The translations under genes and the position numbers were made by a program. Positions 47,456 to 56,586 of a stretch of DNA of 64,000 nt are shown here, in pieces (position 1 is the stretch's first letter; every line of letters begins with the position of its first letter). Origin of the DNA: an uncultured Lachnospiraceae bacterium (GTDB lineage: Bacteria > Bacillota > Clostridia > Lachnospirales > Lachnospiraceae); assembly GCA_946566685.1 (NCBI GenBank), contig CAMNXA010000001.1, positions 186,001-250,000 of the forward strand, in the 5' to 3' direction. The notes beneath the pieces are model-generated. The model was not told the DNA's origin. It made no database searches and saw only the letters and a list, made by a program, of their open reading frames with translations.

Positions 47456-49183
47456 TTATTGATTTCCTGCCAGATTCATATGTCTCCATATATTTTCCGC
47501 CAAAATATAGTTACCTCGATCATTTAAATGACAGTCATCTATATATACATGATGCACTTTGTCAAATATATAGGTCATATTATGTATATAAGAATATTTA
47601 TTAGGATCGTCTTTTTTAATCTGGTCAATAATATTGCCAAACTCGCTTTGTCTCTCAATTCTTGTAGGGCGAATGATATTATACCAAGACAATACCCGAC
47701 TTTCTTCATCAATATCTTTATTGGGTTTTCCGGCTAGCATTGGTTGAAGGAACGCAAAATATTCTATATCATGCAACTTACAGATAGCGTTCATTATCTC
47801 TATATTATCCAGCCACTGCTTCCAATAGGGGCTTGCGTGTTGTATGCCCTTATAGATATTTTCATTTGTTTTTTGTCTATATACATCCTTTATATAACAG
47901 AATGAAAACGGATACTTTTCATCAAACCATGTTTCATTTACGCCACTTACCTCTATCACAATATCAGGTGCAAACTCCAGCATGTCCCGCATTAGCTTTA
48001 TCAGATCCTGTACCGTGTTATAGCTTTCGCATCCTGCATTATAAACACATACATCATCACCAGCCATCTGCTTTAAAAACTCGGGCCACGACTTATTTGG
48101 CAGAAACCAGGCATCCGTTGTCGAATTCCCGAGGCAAACAATCCTATATTTTGCACTCTCCTCGTTTCCATATACCGCTATGCCAGGATATTTACACTCT
48201 TTCTGGTAGCTGAATCCCAGGTTAATATCATATATAAACTCTCTGGTTGCATATCGGAATATCTCAAACGGATCTGCAAATCCAAAATCAGTACAATATT
48301 TCACACCTGCTTTTTCAAGCCATTCAATCGTCTCTATATTTCGTTCCCATGTTAGAAGTACATATTTACCTTCTTGTATTAATGCAATGATGCCCTCCAG
48401 TGTCTGTTGATCAAGTCGATTTTCAGCACCATAACAATATTGCTTCTCTATATGAAAATCAAAATAGTTGTAAAGTGCACCCCATTCATTCACTCTCTCT
48501 TCATCACCATATATGCAGATAGGATCATCTCCTATCAGTGCATATGTTTCATATACCCTTCTCAAATCAACCTTGACATCTAAAACCGATAATTTTTGAA
48601 AATATAATCTCTCCGTATTGGGACATAAGGTTTTTGCTATTTCATCCATTTCCTCCCATTGTCGGGAAGCTTCTACTATAATACTTTCATCCGGCAATTC
48701 TTTTAATTTCTCAGGCTGATATACCTCTTTTTCCCTAAAAAGCCTGCCTTTTTTATCTATATCACTATCGATAAAAAAGGAAACCTTCCATCCATATTCC
48801 TCAGCCATTTTACAAAAGTCTATGGCATACGCTCCTGTTCCCCACACAACCAGCTGTTTCTTTTTTAAAGCCGTATCGTCAAAAAAGGGTTTATCCAATT
48901 CATTCACACATAATTTGCCCCCCCCCCATTTAACTACAACATCTTTTTCTTTTGACATCTCAGAGTAATGAACTACTTTTTTGTTAAATACCCTGATGCC
49001 AACATCCTCCCTGTTCTCTCCCGCCAGTCCGCATACTTTGCACTTTGATTCATAAAAAAAATCCAGCATAAACATAATCTGACGTAATGCCAACGGCTTT
49101 TTATCAAAATAAATATATATATTTTTATTTTCATAAATATTGATATCTGGCAAAATATATTGAAACAGATTCGTAGCTGTCAA
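47456..49183 (-). CDS. SGNH hydrolase/acyltransferase with Rossmann-like modules and an internal poly-G tract
   Basis: About 575 aa from a TTG at 49183 (AAAGGAG with 8-nt spacing); the longer frame to 49255 would run back into the preceding gene. The layout copies the protein at 31112: a leading region, module one (VVWGTGAYAI, FFIDSD), a second module (ICIYGDEERV), and then the SGNH domain with VCLGNSTTD, VSGVNET and the Asp-His of DDCHLN. At codon about 86 the coding strand has ten consecutive G residues (Trp-Gly-Gly-Gly). It is likely an O-acyl transferase or esterase for the glycan. It lies immediately upstream of the glutamine-kinase gene. Confidence 0.8.
   Translation of the reverse strand: MTATNLFQYILPDINIYENKNIYIYFDKKPLALRQIMFMLDFFYESKCKVCGLAGENREDVGIRVFNKKVVHYSEMSKEKDVVVKWGGGKLCVNELDKPFFDDTALKKKQLVVWGTGAYAIDFCKMAEEYGWKVSFFIDSDIDKKGRLFREKEVYQPEKLKELPDESIIVEASRQWEEMDEIAKTLCPNTERLYFQKLSVLDVKVDLRRVYETYALIGDDPICIYGDEERVNEWGALYNYFDFHIEKQYCYGAENRLDQQTLEGIIALIQEGKYVLLTWERNIETIEWLEKAGVKYCTDFGFADPFEIFRYATREFIYDINLGFSYQKECKYPGIAVYGNEESAKYRIVCLGNSTTDAWFLPNKSWPEFLKQMAGDDVCVYNAGCESYNTVQDLIKLMRDMLEFAPDIVIEVSGVNETWFDEKYPFSFCYIKDVYRQKTNENIYKGIQHASPYWKQWLDNIEIMNAICKLHDIEYFAFLQPMLAGKPNKDIDEESRVLSWYNIIRPTRIERQSEFGNIIDQIKKDDPNKYSYIHNMTYIFDKVHHVYIDDCHLNDRGNYILAENIWRHMNLAGNQ
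48918..48927 (-). repeat. poly-G(10) homopolymer inside the SGNH gene
   Basis: Ten consecutive C on the plus strand, so ten G on the coding strand, encoding Gly codons after a Trp. At ten Gs the frame is open, and a change of one base would truncate the protein. Such tracts drive slipped-strand phase variation in other bacteria; that it does so here is inference. Confidence 0.9.
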
Positions 49184-49199
49184 AACTTTTTCTCCTTTG

Positions 49200-50618
49200 T
49201 CAATCGCAATAAATCTGCTGACGATTCCAATCATGAAGACATATTTCAATCTCATCTTTTAGACTGCGCGAAAAAGCATCCAGACTAAAAAAGGTCTCAT
49301 ATGTTTTTCTGCTCTTCCTGCCTATTTCTTTTATATAATGTTCATTCAAAATCACTGCCTTCATTCTGTCAGTCAATTCATCTATGTTTTCTGCCCTATA
49401 CAGGAATCCGTTTTCTCCGTTTGATATGTATTCCGCAATGCCCGCCGAATCAGACACAATACACACTTTGCTATGCATCATTCCTTCTATTGCTACCAAA
49501 GACAAGGTTTCCGTTCTTGACGCAACCACTACAACATTGATTTTCTTATATAATTCATTTAATTCCTGTTTTGTTTTTTCTCCCAGTATTTTGACACAAT
49601 CTTCTCTGTCAGCCATTTCCCGAATCTGATTTCCATAGCCCACCTCCCCTATATGTCCAATAATCCAAAACTCAGCTTTCTGCTTCTCCGTCTCGCTCAA
49701 CTGGCTGATTGCTTCTACAAAAATATCCTGTCCCTTTATAGACCCAACATATCCGATGATTGCAAAAATAATTTTGTTCTCCTCTGTCTTCTGTGTCCCA
49801 ACTCCTTCATCTTTTATCCCAATTGGTAATATTCGTAGCTTTTTCGAATTGTCACAGTTCCAATAGTCTTCTCTTGCCTTTGTACTCACCGCACAAATAT
49901 CTATCATACTAAAATTTCGTTTATCATAATCCTCATCTAAGTCCAAGGTTGCCTTTATATAATTTTCAGGTTCATGAATCCACCAGATTACCGGCTTTAA
50001 TTCTCCAATAGTACTGACACAATCAACCATATAAACATTATTCACAAGGATGCAGTCATAATTTTTCATCCAGGAAAGTTCCTCCCGCGTTGCAAAATGC
50101 ATATTCCCGTACGTTAAAACGCTCACTCCCTTTTCCTGAATTTCCTTAATACATGATTCTTCTCCTGCAACAGTTGCAACGGAAACTGCAAATCCTTCTT
50201 TTGTCAAAGCCTCTATAATATTCAGATTAAGTGTATACGCACTGCTGTATCGCATATAATTAAAAACAATCAATATTCTTGGAAGCTTCGTATCTATATC
50301 TATGTTCTTTCCAAACCATACTGCTAATTTTCCGTTTTCAAGCTGTCCATAAAACTCGTTATATGACTTTATCTTTTGTTCTGATACACCATATTCCATT
50401 AATTGCCGTTTCATATCAGACGCAAAAACGCTCATAACAACTATGTAATCACACGGCAGGGTTAAAATTTCCTCTGGTTTTACAATCTGTATTCCTTCAA
50501 GATATTTGCCGCAAACATCAGGATTATTATCAATATAACCAACAATATTAACCCTGTTCTCTATTGTTTGTTTGCGAGAATTAAAATAATCTCCTACGCC
50601 AAAGATAACAATGTCCAT
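49200..50618 (-). CDS. family 4 glycosyltransferase with N-terminal Rossmann-like module
   Basis: A 472-aa protein. Residues 1-95 are the cluster's module (IVIFGVGDYFNS, GYIDNN). From about 105 a GT-B enzyme follows: RILIVFNYMRYSSAY, ILPIGIK, FAIIGYVGSIKGQDIFVEA, then the E-x7-E region SRTETLSLVAIEGMMHSKV and DSAGIAEYI. A retaining sugar transferase acting at the cytoplasmic membrane. It begins 13 nt after the radical SAM gene and ends 16 nt before the SGNH gene. Sugar unknown. Confidence 0.9.
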   Translation of the reverse strand: MDIVIFGVGDYFNSRKQTIENRVNIVGYIDNNPDVCGKYLEGIQIVKPEEILTLPCDYIVVMSVFASDMKRQLMEYGVSEQKIKSYNEFYGQLENGKLAVWFGKNIDIDTKLPRILIVFNYMRYSSAYTLNLNIIEALTKEGFAVSVATVAGEESCIKEIQEKGVSVLTYGNMHFATREELSWMKNYDCILVNNVYMVDCVSTIGELKPVIWWIHEPENYIKATLDLDEDYDKRNFSMIDICAVSTKAREDYWNCDNSKKLRILPIGIKDEGVGTQKTEENKIIFAIIGYVGSIKGQDIFVEAISQLSETEKQKAEFWIIGHIGEVGYGNQIREMADREDCVKILGEKTKQELNELYKKINVVVVASRTETLSLVAIEGMMHSKVCIVSDSAGIAEYISNGENGFLYRAENIDELTDRMKAVILNEHYIKEIGRKSRKTYETFFSLDAFSRSLKDEIEICLHDWNRQQIYCD

Positions 50619-50631
50619 CTCTCAACACTCT

Positions 50632-51786
50632 CTACATCTGGTAAAATATATTTCTATCGCTTTGTTTTCCTGCCGGGACAACATATCTGTTGTCTATGCC
50701 ACATCCCATACACTCTGCACACAAACTGACATAGCCCTCTTCCATCTCACCGCCTGCATACTCAACCAAGCGTCTCTTACTTGCCAAATCTGTACCATAG
50801 TTTTCCAACACAATATAATCACTGTCTTTTAATTTTATTAAACCTGCCTTTTCTGCACTCCACGCTACATGACAATAATAAAATTTTTTATCGTTTAACC
50901 CGTGAAATGCTGGTGCGCAACAGAGCATATGAGCACGAATATCTTTGATTGGTAAAACCAAATCTTCATTTCTGTCCGGAAAACAGAAATCCACCCATTC
51001 AAGGCTTTCCTCAATCGAATACGGTATTTCATGTTTTTGTAATACCATTACTAATTGTTCAAGTTTTTTTCCATAATCTATATGTGCTGTATAATCACTA
51101 ATCCTGACCAGAACTTTGCACTCACTCATAACCTGTAAAGTCTCTGCATCAGGCACAATACTTCCATTCGATATAATTTCTATTCTGCCTATTTTTTCAT
51201 GATATTTTTGATAAGTGTATCTTAAAATATCTTTCAGACCATGATTTAAAAAGGGTTCACCGCCCAAATAAGAAAATACGAATACATAATCTATCAAAGG
51301 GAAAAAGGCATCCAGACTCTCTCTTATTTCATCTTCCGTATATACCTTTACAGATCTGTAGTGAGGAACAAACATATTACATTTTTCACAATTAAATGTG
51401 CAATTTGTATTAATCGATGTATGTACTTCCCTAATGCAATTTTTCCTTTTTACCTGCCAATACCATTCTTTTACAAAATCATCAAATCCAACATAGTCCT
51501 CGTATTCAACCAGACCACTTCTATTTAAATCTTTTTTAATGGAAAGGAAGGCTTCTTTTGATGCCAGTACAATGATTTTTTCATCTTTTCTGACTGCCAT
51601 CATTTCACTCAGACAAATCACCTTAGTATTATGGTAATAAGCAGAAACACTTTGACTCTTATCAACAATATATTTAATCGTAAATTCCTCGCTTAACATA
51701 TCAAAATATTTCTTTCCAACCATTCCGATACCATATATAATAATTTCTGATATATTCTTCCAACTGTCGTTAAATATGATATCCAT
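50632..51786 (-). CDS. radical SAM protein with N-terminal Rossmann-like module and auxiliary cysteines
   Basis: A 384-aa enzyme. Residues 10-95 are the module (IIIYGIGMVGKK, IVDKS). The radical SAM core starts at CTFNCEKC (C129, C133, C136, a C-x3-C-x2-C motif), followed by the GGEP motif in YLGGEPFL. The C-terminus holds extra cysteines (LCCAPAF, YYCHVAW, CAECMGCG), which suggest one or two SPASM-like auxiliary iron-sulfur clusters. Such proteins perform radical dehydrogenation, epimerisation or C-C chemistry. In a glycan cluster it may modify a sugar or a small substituent. The reaction is unknown. Confidence 0.87.
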   Translation of the reverse strand: MDIIFNDSWKNISEIIIYGIGMVGKKYFDMLSEEFTIKYIVDKSQSVSAYYHNTKVICLSEMMAVRKDEKIIVLASKEAFLSIKKDLNRSGLVEYEDYVGFDDFVKEWYWQVKRKNCIREVHTSINTNCTFNCEKCNMFVPHYRSVKVYTEDEIRESLDAFFPLIDYVFVFSYLGGEPFLNHGLKDILRYTYQKYHEKIGRIEIISNGSIVPDAETLQVMSECKVLVRISDYTAHIDYGKKLEQLVMVLQKHEIPYSIEESLEWVDFCFPDRNEDLVLPIKDIRAHMLCCAPAFHGLNDKKFYYCHVAWSAEKAGLIKLKDSDYIVLENYGTDLASKRRLVEYAGGEMEEGYVSLCAECMGCGIDNRYVVPAGKQSDRNIFYQM

Positions 51787-51801
51787 ACCTTCACCTCCCT
51801 T

Positions 51802-53964
51802 TTAAAATAGACCATATTCTTTTGAAGAATTAATGAAACAATCTTCATGCCAAAAACATTGCTTAATCACTTCTCCGTAATGAATACCCCCATCAAAAAA
51901 TAAACCAAACAAAACATCCGTAAATTTCGAATCTATCGCAATATCATTAACATCTAATCCCATTTTTTTGACGAGTCTCACATATTCGCTTATAAACTCA
52001 TTAATACCACCATTCATTTCCTCTCTTTCGATAAAATGCCTCTGGTTATTTCCTGATGAAAACACCCGGGGATTACCATATCGATCTATGCTTTGAATTG
52101 TTCCATAAGGCGCTGTATATAAGCTCTCAACAATTTTATGGTTTTTCCAGATCTGTGATTTTTCCGCCTTTAAATCTGTTTTACTTTGAAAACAGGCTAT
52201 CATTGGATTAACTTTGTTAAACTCGTTTGCATCAGATAAATCCGCAACAAAATAGAAACCTGTTATCCTCTTATCAATGATTTTGGACAACCAATATTGG
52301 ATACTTCCTGTATAGCAGATATCCACAATCGCAGTTTTCTTTTCCCAATCAAATCTGCCCAGGTATTTTCTATAACATTTTCTAAACTCCACAAGATTCT
52401 GCTGAATTTCTTCCTGGTACAAAACCATCCAATCTTTTACGTTTTGATAGTCATTTGGCATACTGCATATGACATTTGAGTGTGTATCATCCTCTTTGAT
52501 GGAAACATCAAAACGCTCTTTTAAGTAATTGCCAAAACTTCCGTTATAGTCAGACATCATAAGCCGCTCATAGGCTTCTTTATCATCTGATGCAGCACAT
52601 AATATTGCCCTTCTGGAAACATATAAATAAGAAGTTGGTATATTCACTCCAACTTCTCCGCAAAGCAGAGCGAAATTCTGCTGCAAGAAGTAACCATCCC
52701 TTGCAAAGAAAACCAAATTACCTATCTCTTGTTTGCTAATTTCAGAGAAGATTTTAAGTAAAAATGTTAATATAACATCTCCAAAAATACATTTTCCAAA
52801 AGTCCTGCATGAATCAATGCGAAATATGTTATCTGCTTTATGAAATACAAAAGGGCTATTAAATAATTCATTTAACAAAATGCCCATAGCCATCGAACTA
52901 TGAATGGAATTGATATAAGGAATTCCCTTTGCCAACACACAATTTTCCAGCAGTTCAATGGCATTTGGTATATGAAGCGAACTGATGCCAGCCTTTTGGG
53001 GCTGTTGCTCATCCCCGATTAAAGAATCTCCAAAATGCAGCGCTTTTCTGCCTGCCACTTTTTTCGCAAACAATTTCCACATTGCACCATTTTTTTTACT
53101 TTTTTTTAATTCACACGAAATCCAAAGATGCTCGTCATCTATTGCTATCCCACACTTATGCGCAATGTCCTTTATAATTTCTTTTGATAAATACATATCT
53201 GATAATATGTAGACTTCTTTTTTCTTTTGAACCGCATAATCATATAATTTGACCATATCTCTTCTGGCAATAGTCAATGTCTTTTCCGTATCTATTTCCA
53301 GTGCCTTTAATCTTTCACATGTATCCTTTTCTATATTCCTTTCCTCTACCATATGTTGATAGACATCATCTAAGGTATATTCTTCACCCATTAACGCAGC
53401 TTCGGCTTTATTGCGCAACTCACAAAAGGGAATAGGATTCTCCACTTCATTGCCAGCCCTTAGTTCCGTTATTTTCAAAACATCTCTGGGACTATATACA
53501 AGACGCATCACCAACGTGTCATAAAAATCAAAAGATATGACGTCATTACAATCAATGTGCCTTTTCATCTCATCAAAAGAAAGTTTTAGACTTTCACGAA
53601 TAACATAAGATGATTCCTTTTTATAAGCCCTGCTGCCATTTGCATAGTATACTGGAATACGAATATCTTCTAATCTGCTGTAAATCATCTCCCAATAAAA
53701 GGAAGAAGTATTAATTATAATTAGATCTGCTGATTTTTCTGCTTCTTCCCTGCTGAGAATCTTATATCCATATATCATTTTGCCAATATTTGATGCATCT
53801 CCATCCATCAGCCCAATAATATGAAAGTCTGATAATTCAGGCAATAATGCCGCAGTATATTGTCCTATTCCATATAAAACAATTTTCTTTTCTTTTTCAC
53901 CTTGAAATTGTTTTATAAATTCTTCCGCAGAATGTCTGAACGCAGCATATTGGTTGTCTTGCAT
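51802..53964 (-). CDS. HAD-superfamily protein with N-terminal Rossmann-like module
   Basis: A 720-aa protein. Residues 25-110 are the module (KIVLYGIGQYTAAL, GLMDGD). The HAD domain (about 140-345) has motif I SFDFYDTL (D146), motif II YILSDMYLS and motif IV LHFGDSLIGDE. The last 370 residues form an additional domain with LVFFARDGYFLQQN and TAIVDICYTGS, frequently seen in similar large HAD proteins of capsule loci but not assigned by me. Possible roles are phosphate removal from a sugar phosphate, or a bifunctional phosphatase/transferase. It precedes the radical SAM gene by 15 nt. Confidence 0.82.
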   Translation of the reverse strand: MQDNQYAAFRHSAEEFIKQFQGEKEKKIVLYGIGQYTAALLPELSDFHIIGLMDGDASNIGKMIYGYKILSREEAEKSADLIIINTSSFYWEMIYSRLEDIRIPVYYANGSRAYKKESSYVIRESLKLSFDEMKRHIDCNDVISFDFYDTLVMRLVYSPRDVLKITELRAGNEVENPIPFCELRNKAEAALMGEEYTLDDVYQHMVEERNIEKDTCERLKALEIDTEKTLTIARRDMVKLYDYAVQKKKEVYILSDMYLSKEIIKDIAHKCGIAIDDEHLWISCELKKSKKNGAMWKLFAKKVAGRKALHFGDSLIGDEQQPQKAGISSLHIPNAIELLENCVLAKGIPYINSIHSSMAMGILLNELFNSPFVFHKADNIFRIDSCRTFGKCIFGDVILTFLLKIFSEISKQEIGNLVFFARDGYFLQQNFALLCGEVGVNIPTSYLYVSRRAILCAASDDKEAYERLMMSDYNGSFGNYLKERFDVSIKEDDTHSNVICSMPNDYQNVKDWMVLYQEEIQQNLVEFRKCYRKYLGRFDWEKKTAIVDICYTGSIQYWLSKIIDKRITGFYFVADLSDANEFNKVNPMIACFQSKTDLKAEKSQIWKNHKIVESLYTAPYGTIQSIDRYGNPRVFSSGNNQRHFIEREEMNGGINEFISEYVRLVKKMGLDVNDIAIDSKFTDVLFGLFFDGGIHYGEVIKQCFWHEDCFINSSKEYGLF

Positions 53965-53983
53965 TTTTTACCTCACACGCATC

Positions 53984-55792
53984 TTACTCTTGAACATAGG
54001 CCTTTTCTAATTCCCTCTTTAAGACTTCTTCCTCCAAAAAAGGATACAAATTCTCATACGCAGGAGAAACAAAACTACCATCTTCCAGTGCGACAGATTT
54101 CAGTCTCGGGCATACTTCCTGCTCTTTTGCAACCATAATTTCACAAATTTCTGCCGTATCTGAATCTAATACCTTTTGAATCTCCTTCACCAGCTCTGAC
54201 GGGGCAGCACAACTGCTATAATGTATTCCATAGGCGTTTGCCAATGCTTTTGTATCCGGTATCGGCACGCCATGTTCCACGTTCGTACCAAATGGCGGAT
54301 TAATATCATAGGCCGACTGTGACATCCTGACAAATTGATAACCACTGTTATTAATCACAAACATCTTAATCCGCAGACCATATTTCGCAATCGTTGCCAA
54401 CTCATGAATATTCATCTGTAAGCTGCCATCACCGACAAAGCAGATTACCTGCCCTTTTCCCTTATTGGCAATGGCAAGTCCCATAGAGGTCGCCCAGTAT
54501 CCCATCGCCGATAATCCGCCTGAAATAAACAGCCTCTGGTTCTCTTTCACATTCCAGACCTGCGCCACAATACTGCAACAGGAACCTGTATCAGAAAGTA
54601 TCAGATCATTCGTATCAGAAATATCGCTTACCGTTTCCACTACCCTGTATGTACTGATACTGTGATCATCGTAATATGCCTTCTGCATAATCGGATAGCT
54701 GCTCTTCCATCCATTACAACAGGAGACCCATTTAGCCCTGTTATCTCGTTTATAGTCTTCTATTCCATCTGAAATGCGCTCCGCAATATCAATGAATGTG
54801 CCTAAATCCATATTTAATTTCTGATCAATTACCAATCTGTACTTATCCAATTCTCCTGGATCCACATCTATCAGTATTTTATAAGACTGTCCGGAAAACT
54901 TACTGATATCATAACCTGTTGTATTTGGTGCCAGTCTGCTTCCCAGAACAAGTAAAACATCACAGGTCTGTAATGCAAAGTGAGAAGCCCTGCTCCCATG
55001 GTTGCCACATCGCCCTACAAAATACTCACTATCACTTTCAATCACATCAATTCCCATTCTTGAATTAACAACAGGAATTTGATATTTTTCAACAAATCTC
55101 CTGAATTTATCTACTGCCCCGGATAATCTGATTCCCTGTCCGGCCAATATCAGTGGCCTTTCCGCAGACAGAAGCTTCCCAACAATTGACTCTATATCCT
55201 TATTCTGTGTATTCGTTGCACTAATATCATTGTCCGCTATATCGGACTGCTTCCATACATCATCCGGAACCTTGGCGCTCTGCACGTTAATTGGTATTTC
55301 AATGCAGACCGGGCCAGGCCTTCCCGAAATTGCCAATTGATACGCCTCTTCAAGACATTCCCTGATATCCTCTGCTTTTTCCACCAAAAAATGCTTTTTG
55401 GTAATACTCTCCATCAGCCTGTCTGTCCTGACATCCTGCGTTCCATACTGCCTGACACCCTTTTCCCTCTCGTATTGCACACTATTCAAATTGGAGTTTC
55501 CCGTAATAAGGATTACCGGAGAGGAATCAACCCATGCCTGCGCAATACCAGTAATCGTATTTGTCATTCCAGGCCCATTGATCGTAAACACAACTCCCGG
55601 CTTCCCACTTACTCTTGCCCAGCCATCAGCTGCCATTACCGCCGCCTGTTCATGGTTGGTAAACACAGGCTTAATACCCGTGCTTTCACCAAAGGCCTTA
55701 CACAGCCATAAGATAGCGCCGCCAACAACTCCAAATATTGTGTCAATATTTTTTTCTTCTAAAAAAGACACGATGTATTCTGATACGTTCAT
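53984..55792 (-). CDS. thiamine-diphosphate-dependent enzyme, acetolactate-synthase-like
   Basis: A 602-aa protein with the three-domain layout of the acetolactate synthase/benzoylformate decarboxylase family. The Pyr domain has the catalytic Glu in TNHEQAAVMAADG (E48). The central domain has RPLILAGQGI. The PP domain has the ThDP-binding VGDGSLQMN ... INNSG. A housekeeping branched-chain role is unlikely inside this cluster, and no regulatory subunit is adjacent. It may decarboxylate a 2-keto acid or join two carbonyl units to make an unusual glycan substituent. Phosphonopyruvate decarboxylase was considered, but no PEP mutase is present. Confidence 0.87.
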   Translation of the reverse strand: MNVSEYIVSFLEEKNIDTIFGVVGGAILWLCKAFGESTGIKPVFTNHEQAAVMAADGWARVSGKPGVVFTINGPGMTNTITGIAQAWVDSSPVILITGNSNLNSVQYEREKGVRQYGTQDVRTDRLMESITKKHFLVEKAEDIRECLEEAYQLAISGRPGPVCIEIPINVQSAKVPDDVWKQSDIADNDISATNTQNKDIESIVGKLLSAERPLILAGQGIRLSGAVDKFRRFVEKYQIPVVNSRMGIDVIESDSEYFVGRCGNHGSRASHFALQTCDVLLVLGSRLAPNTTGYDISKFSGQSYKILIDVDPGELDKYRLVIDQKLNMDLGTFIDIAERISDGIEDYKRDNRAKWVSCCNGWKSSYPIMQKAYYDDHSISTYRVVETVSDISDTNDLILSDTGSCCSIVAQVWNVKENQRLFISGGLSAMGYWATSMGLAIANKGKGQVICFVGDGSLQMNIHELATIAKYGLRIKMFVINNSGYQFVRMSQSAYDINPPFGTNVEHGVPIPDTKALANAYGIHYSSCAAPSELVKEIQKVLDSDTAEICEIMVAKEQEVCPRLKSVALEDGSFVSPAYENLYPFLEEEVLKRELEKAYVQE

Positions 55793-55816
55793 AATCTCCC
55801 TCTCTATCTTGTTCCA

Positions 55817-56530
55817 TTATTTCATCCATGCACTCTTCTGCATTGATAACAATGCCTTAAATATTGTGATATCATCAGTTGTAGTTATTTTAATGTTTAA
55901 CTCTGATCCCTTTGCAAAATATACCTTTTTCCCTAATTCAAGCAAAAGTGTGCACGTTGCCACAGAATTTGTAATGCCTTTCTCCAAAGCTTCTTTATGT
56001 AACGCAACTGCATCCTTTACACTGATCGTTTGCGGCGTCTGTGCTCTAAAGAGAGAGTTCCTAAGGATACTCTCCTCTGACTGACATTCATCCTCTGACT
56101 TGAGCATTGCTTCCATACATGGTATGACTGTAATTGCATTTCCATATTTTCTGCATTTGACAATATTGTCTGATATGATATCTACCGATACCATCGGACG
56201 GATTGCATCATGCACCAGAATCAGATCCTCTTCCTCAAAATCATTCGCAATGGCATTTACGCCATTCCGGATTGAATCCTGTCCATTCTTGCCGCCTTTG
56301 ACAATTTTCTTAACCTTAGTGGCATTAAATTGTTTTACATATGCCTGTAAGATTTCCTGCCAGCCATTGAGACAGGCTACATAAATCGCATCTATCTCCG
56401 GATGCTTTTGAAACGCTTCTATTGTATATATAATTACTGGTTTGTCGTTTACGCTTAAAAACTGCTTTGGAATATCCTGATGCATCCTCGCACCGGTACC
56501 ACCCGCAATCAGCAATGCTATATTCGCCAT
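55817..56530 (-). CDS. IspD/TarI-family cytidylyltransferase
   Basis: About 237 aa from the ATG at 56530, or slightly longer from a GTG at 56542, where AAAGGA sits only 1 nt away. It carries LLIAGGTGARM, IPKQFL and DAIRPMVS, the core of the IspD/TarI fold. Family members activate methylerythritol phosphate or ribitol phosphate with CTP. The neighbours (LicD, glycerophosphodiesterase, a TagD-type fusion) fit a CDP-polyol rather than isoprenoid synthesis. No TarJ-type ribitol dehydrogenase is next to it, so the polyol is unknown. Family secure. Confidence 0.88.
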   Translation of the reverse strand: MANIALLIAGGTGARMHQDIPKQFLSVNDKPVIIYTIEAFQKHPEIDAIYVACLNGWQEILQAYVKQFNATKVKKIVKGGKNGQDSIRNGVNAIANDFEEEDLILVHDAIRPMVSVDIISDNIVKCRKYGNAITVIPCMEAMLKSEDECQSEESILRNSLFRAQTPQTISVKDAVALHKEALEKGITNSVATCTLLLELGKKVYFAKGSELNIKITTTDDITIFKALLSMQKSAWMK

Positions 56531-56586
56531 ATTAGCAACCACATCCTTTTCCCGATTTCCAAATCTTCATTCCATACTGTTCTATA

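Noticed and set aside
53984-55792. Phosphonopyruvate decarboxylase in a phosphonate pathway
   Set aside because: No PEP mutase or phosphonate-tailoring gene is in the window, and the protein has the full-length acetolactate-synthase layout.
55817-56530. IspD of the isoprenoid (MEP) pathway
   Set aside because: The fold cannot separate IspD from TarI, and the surroundings (LicD, TagD-like, glycerophosphodiesterase) favour a polyol cytidylyltransferase.
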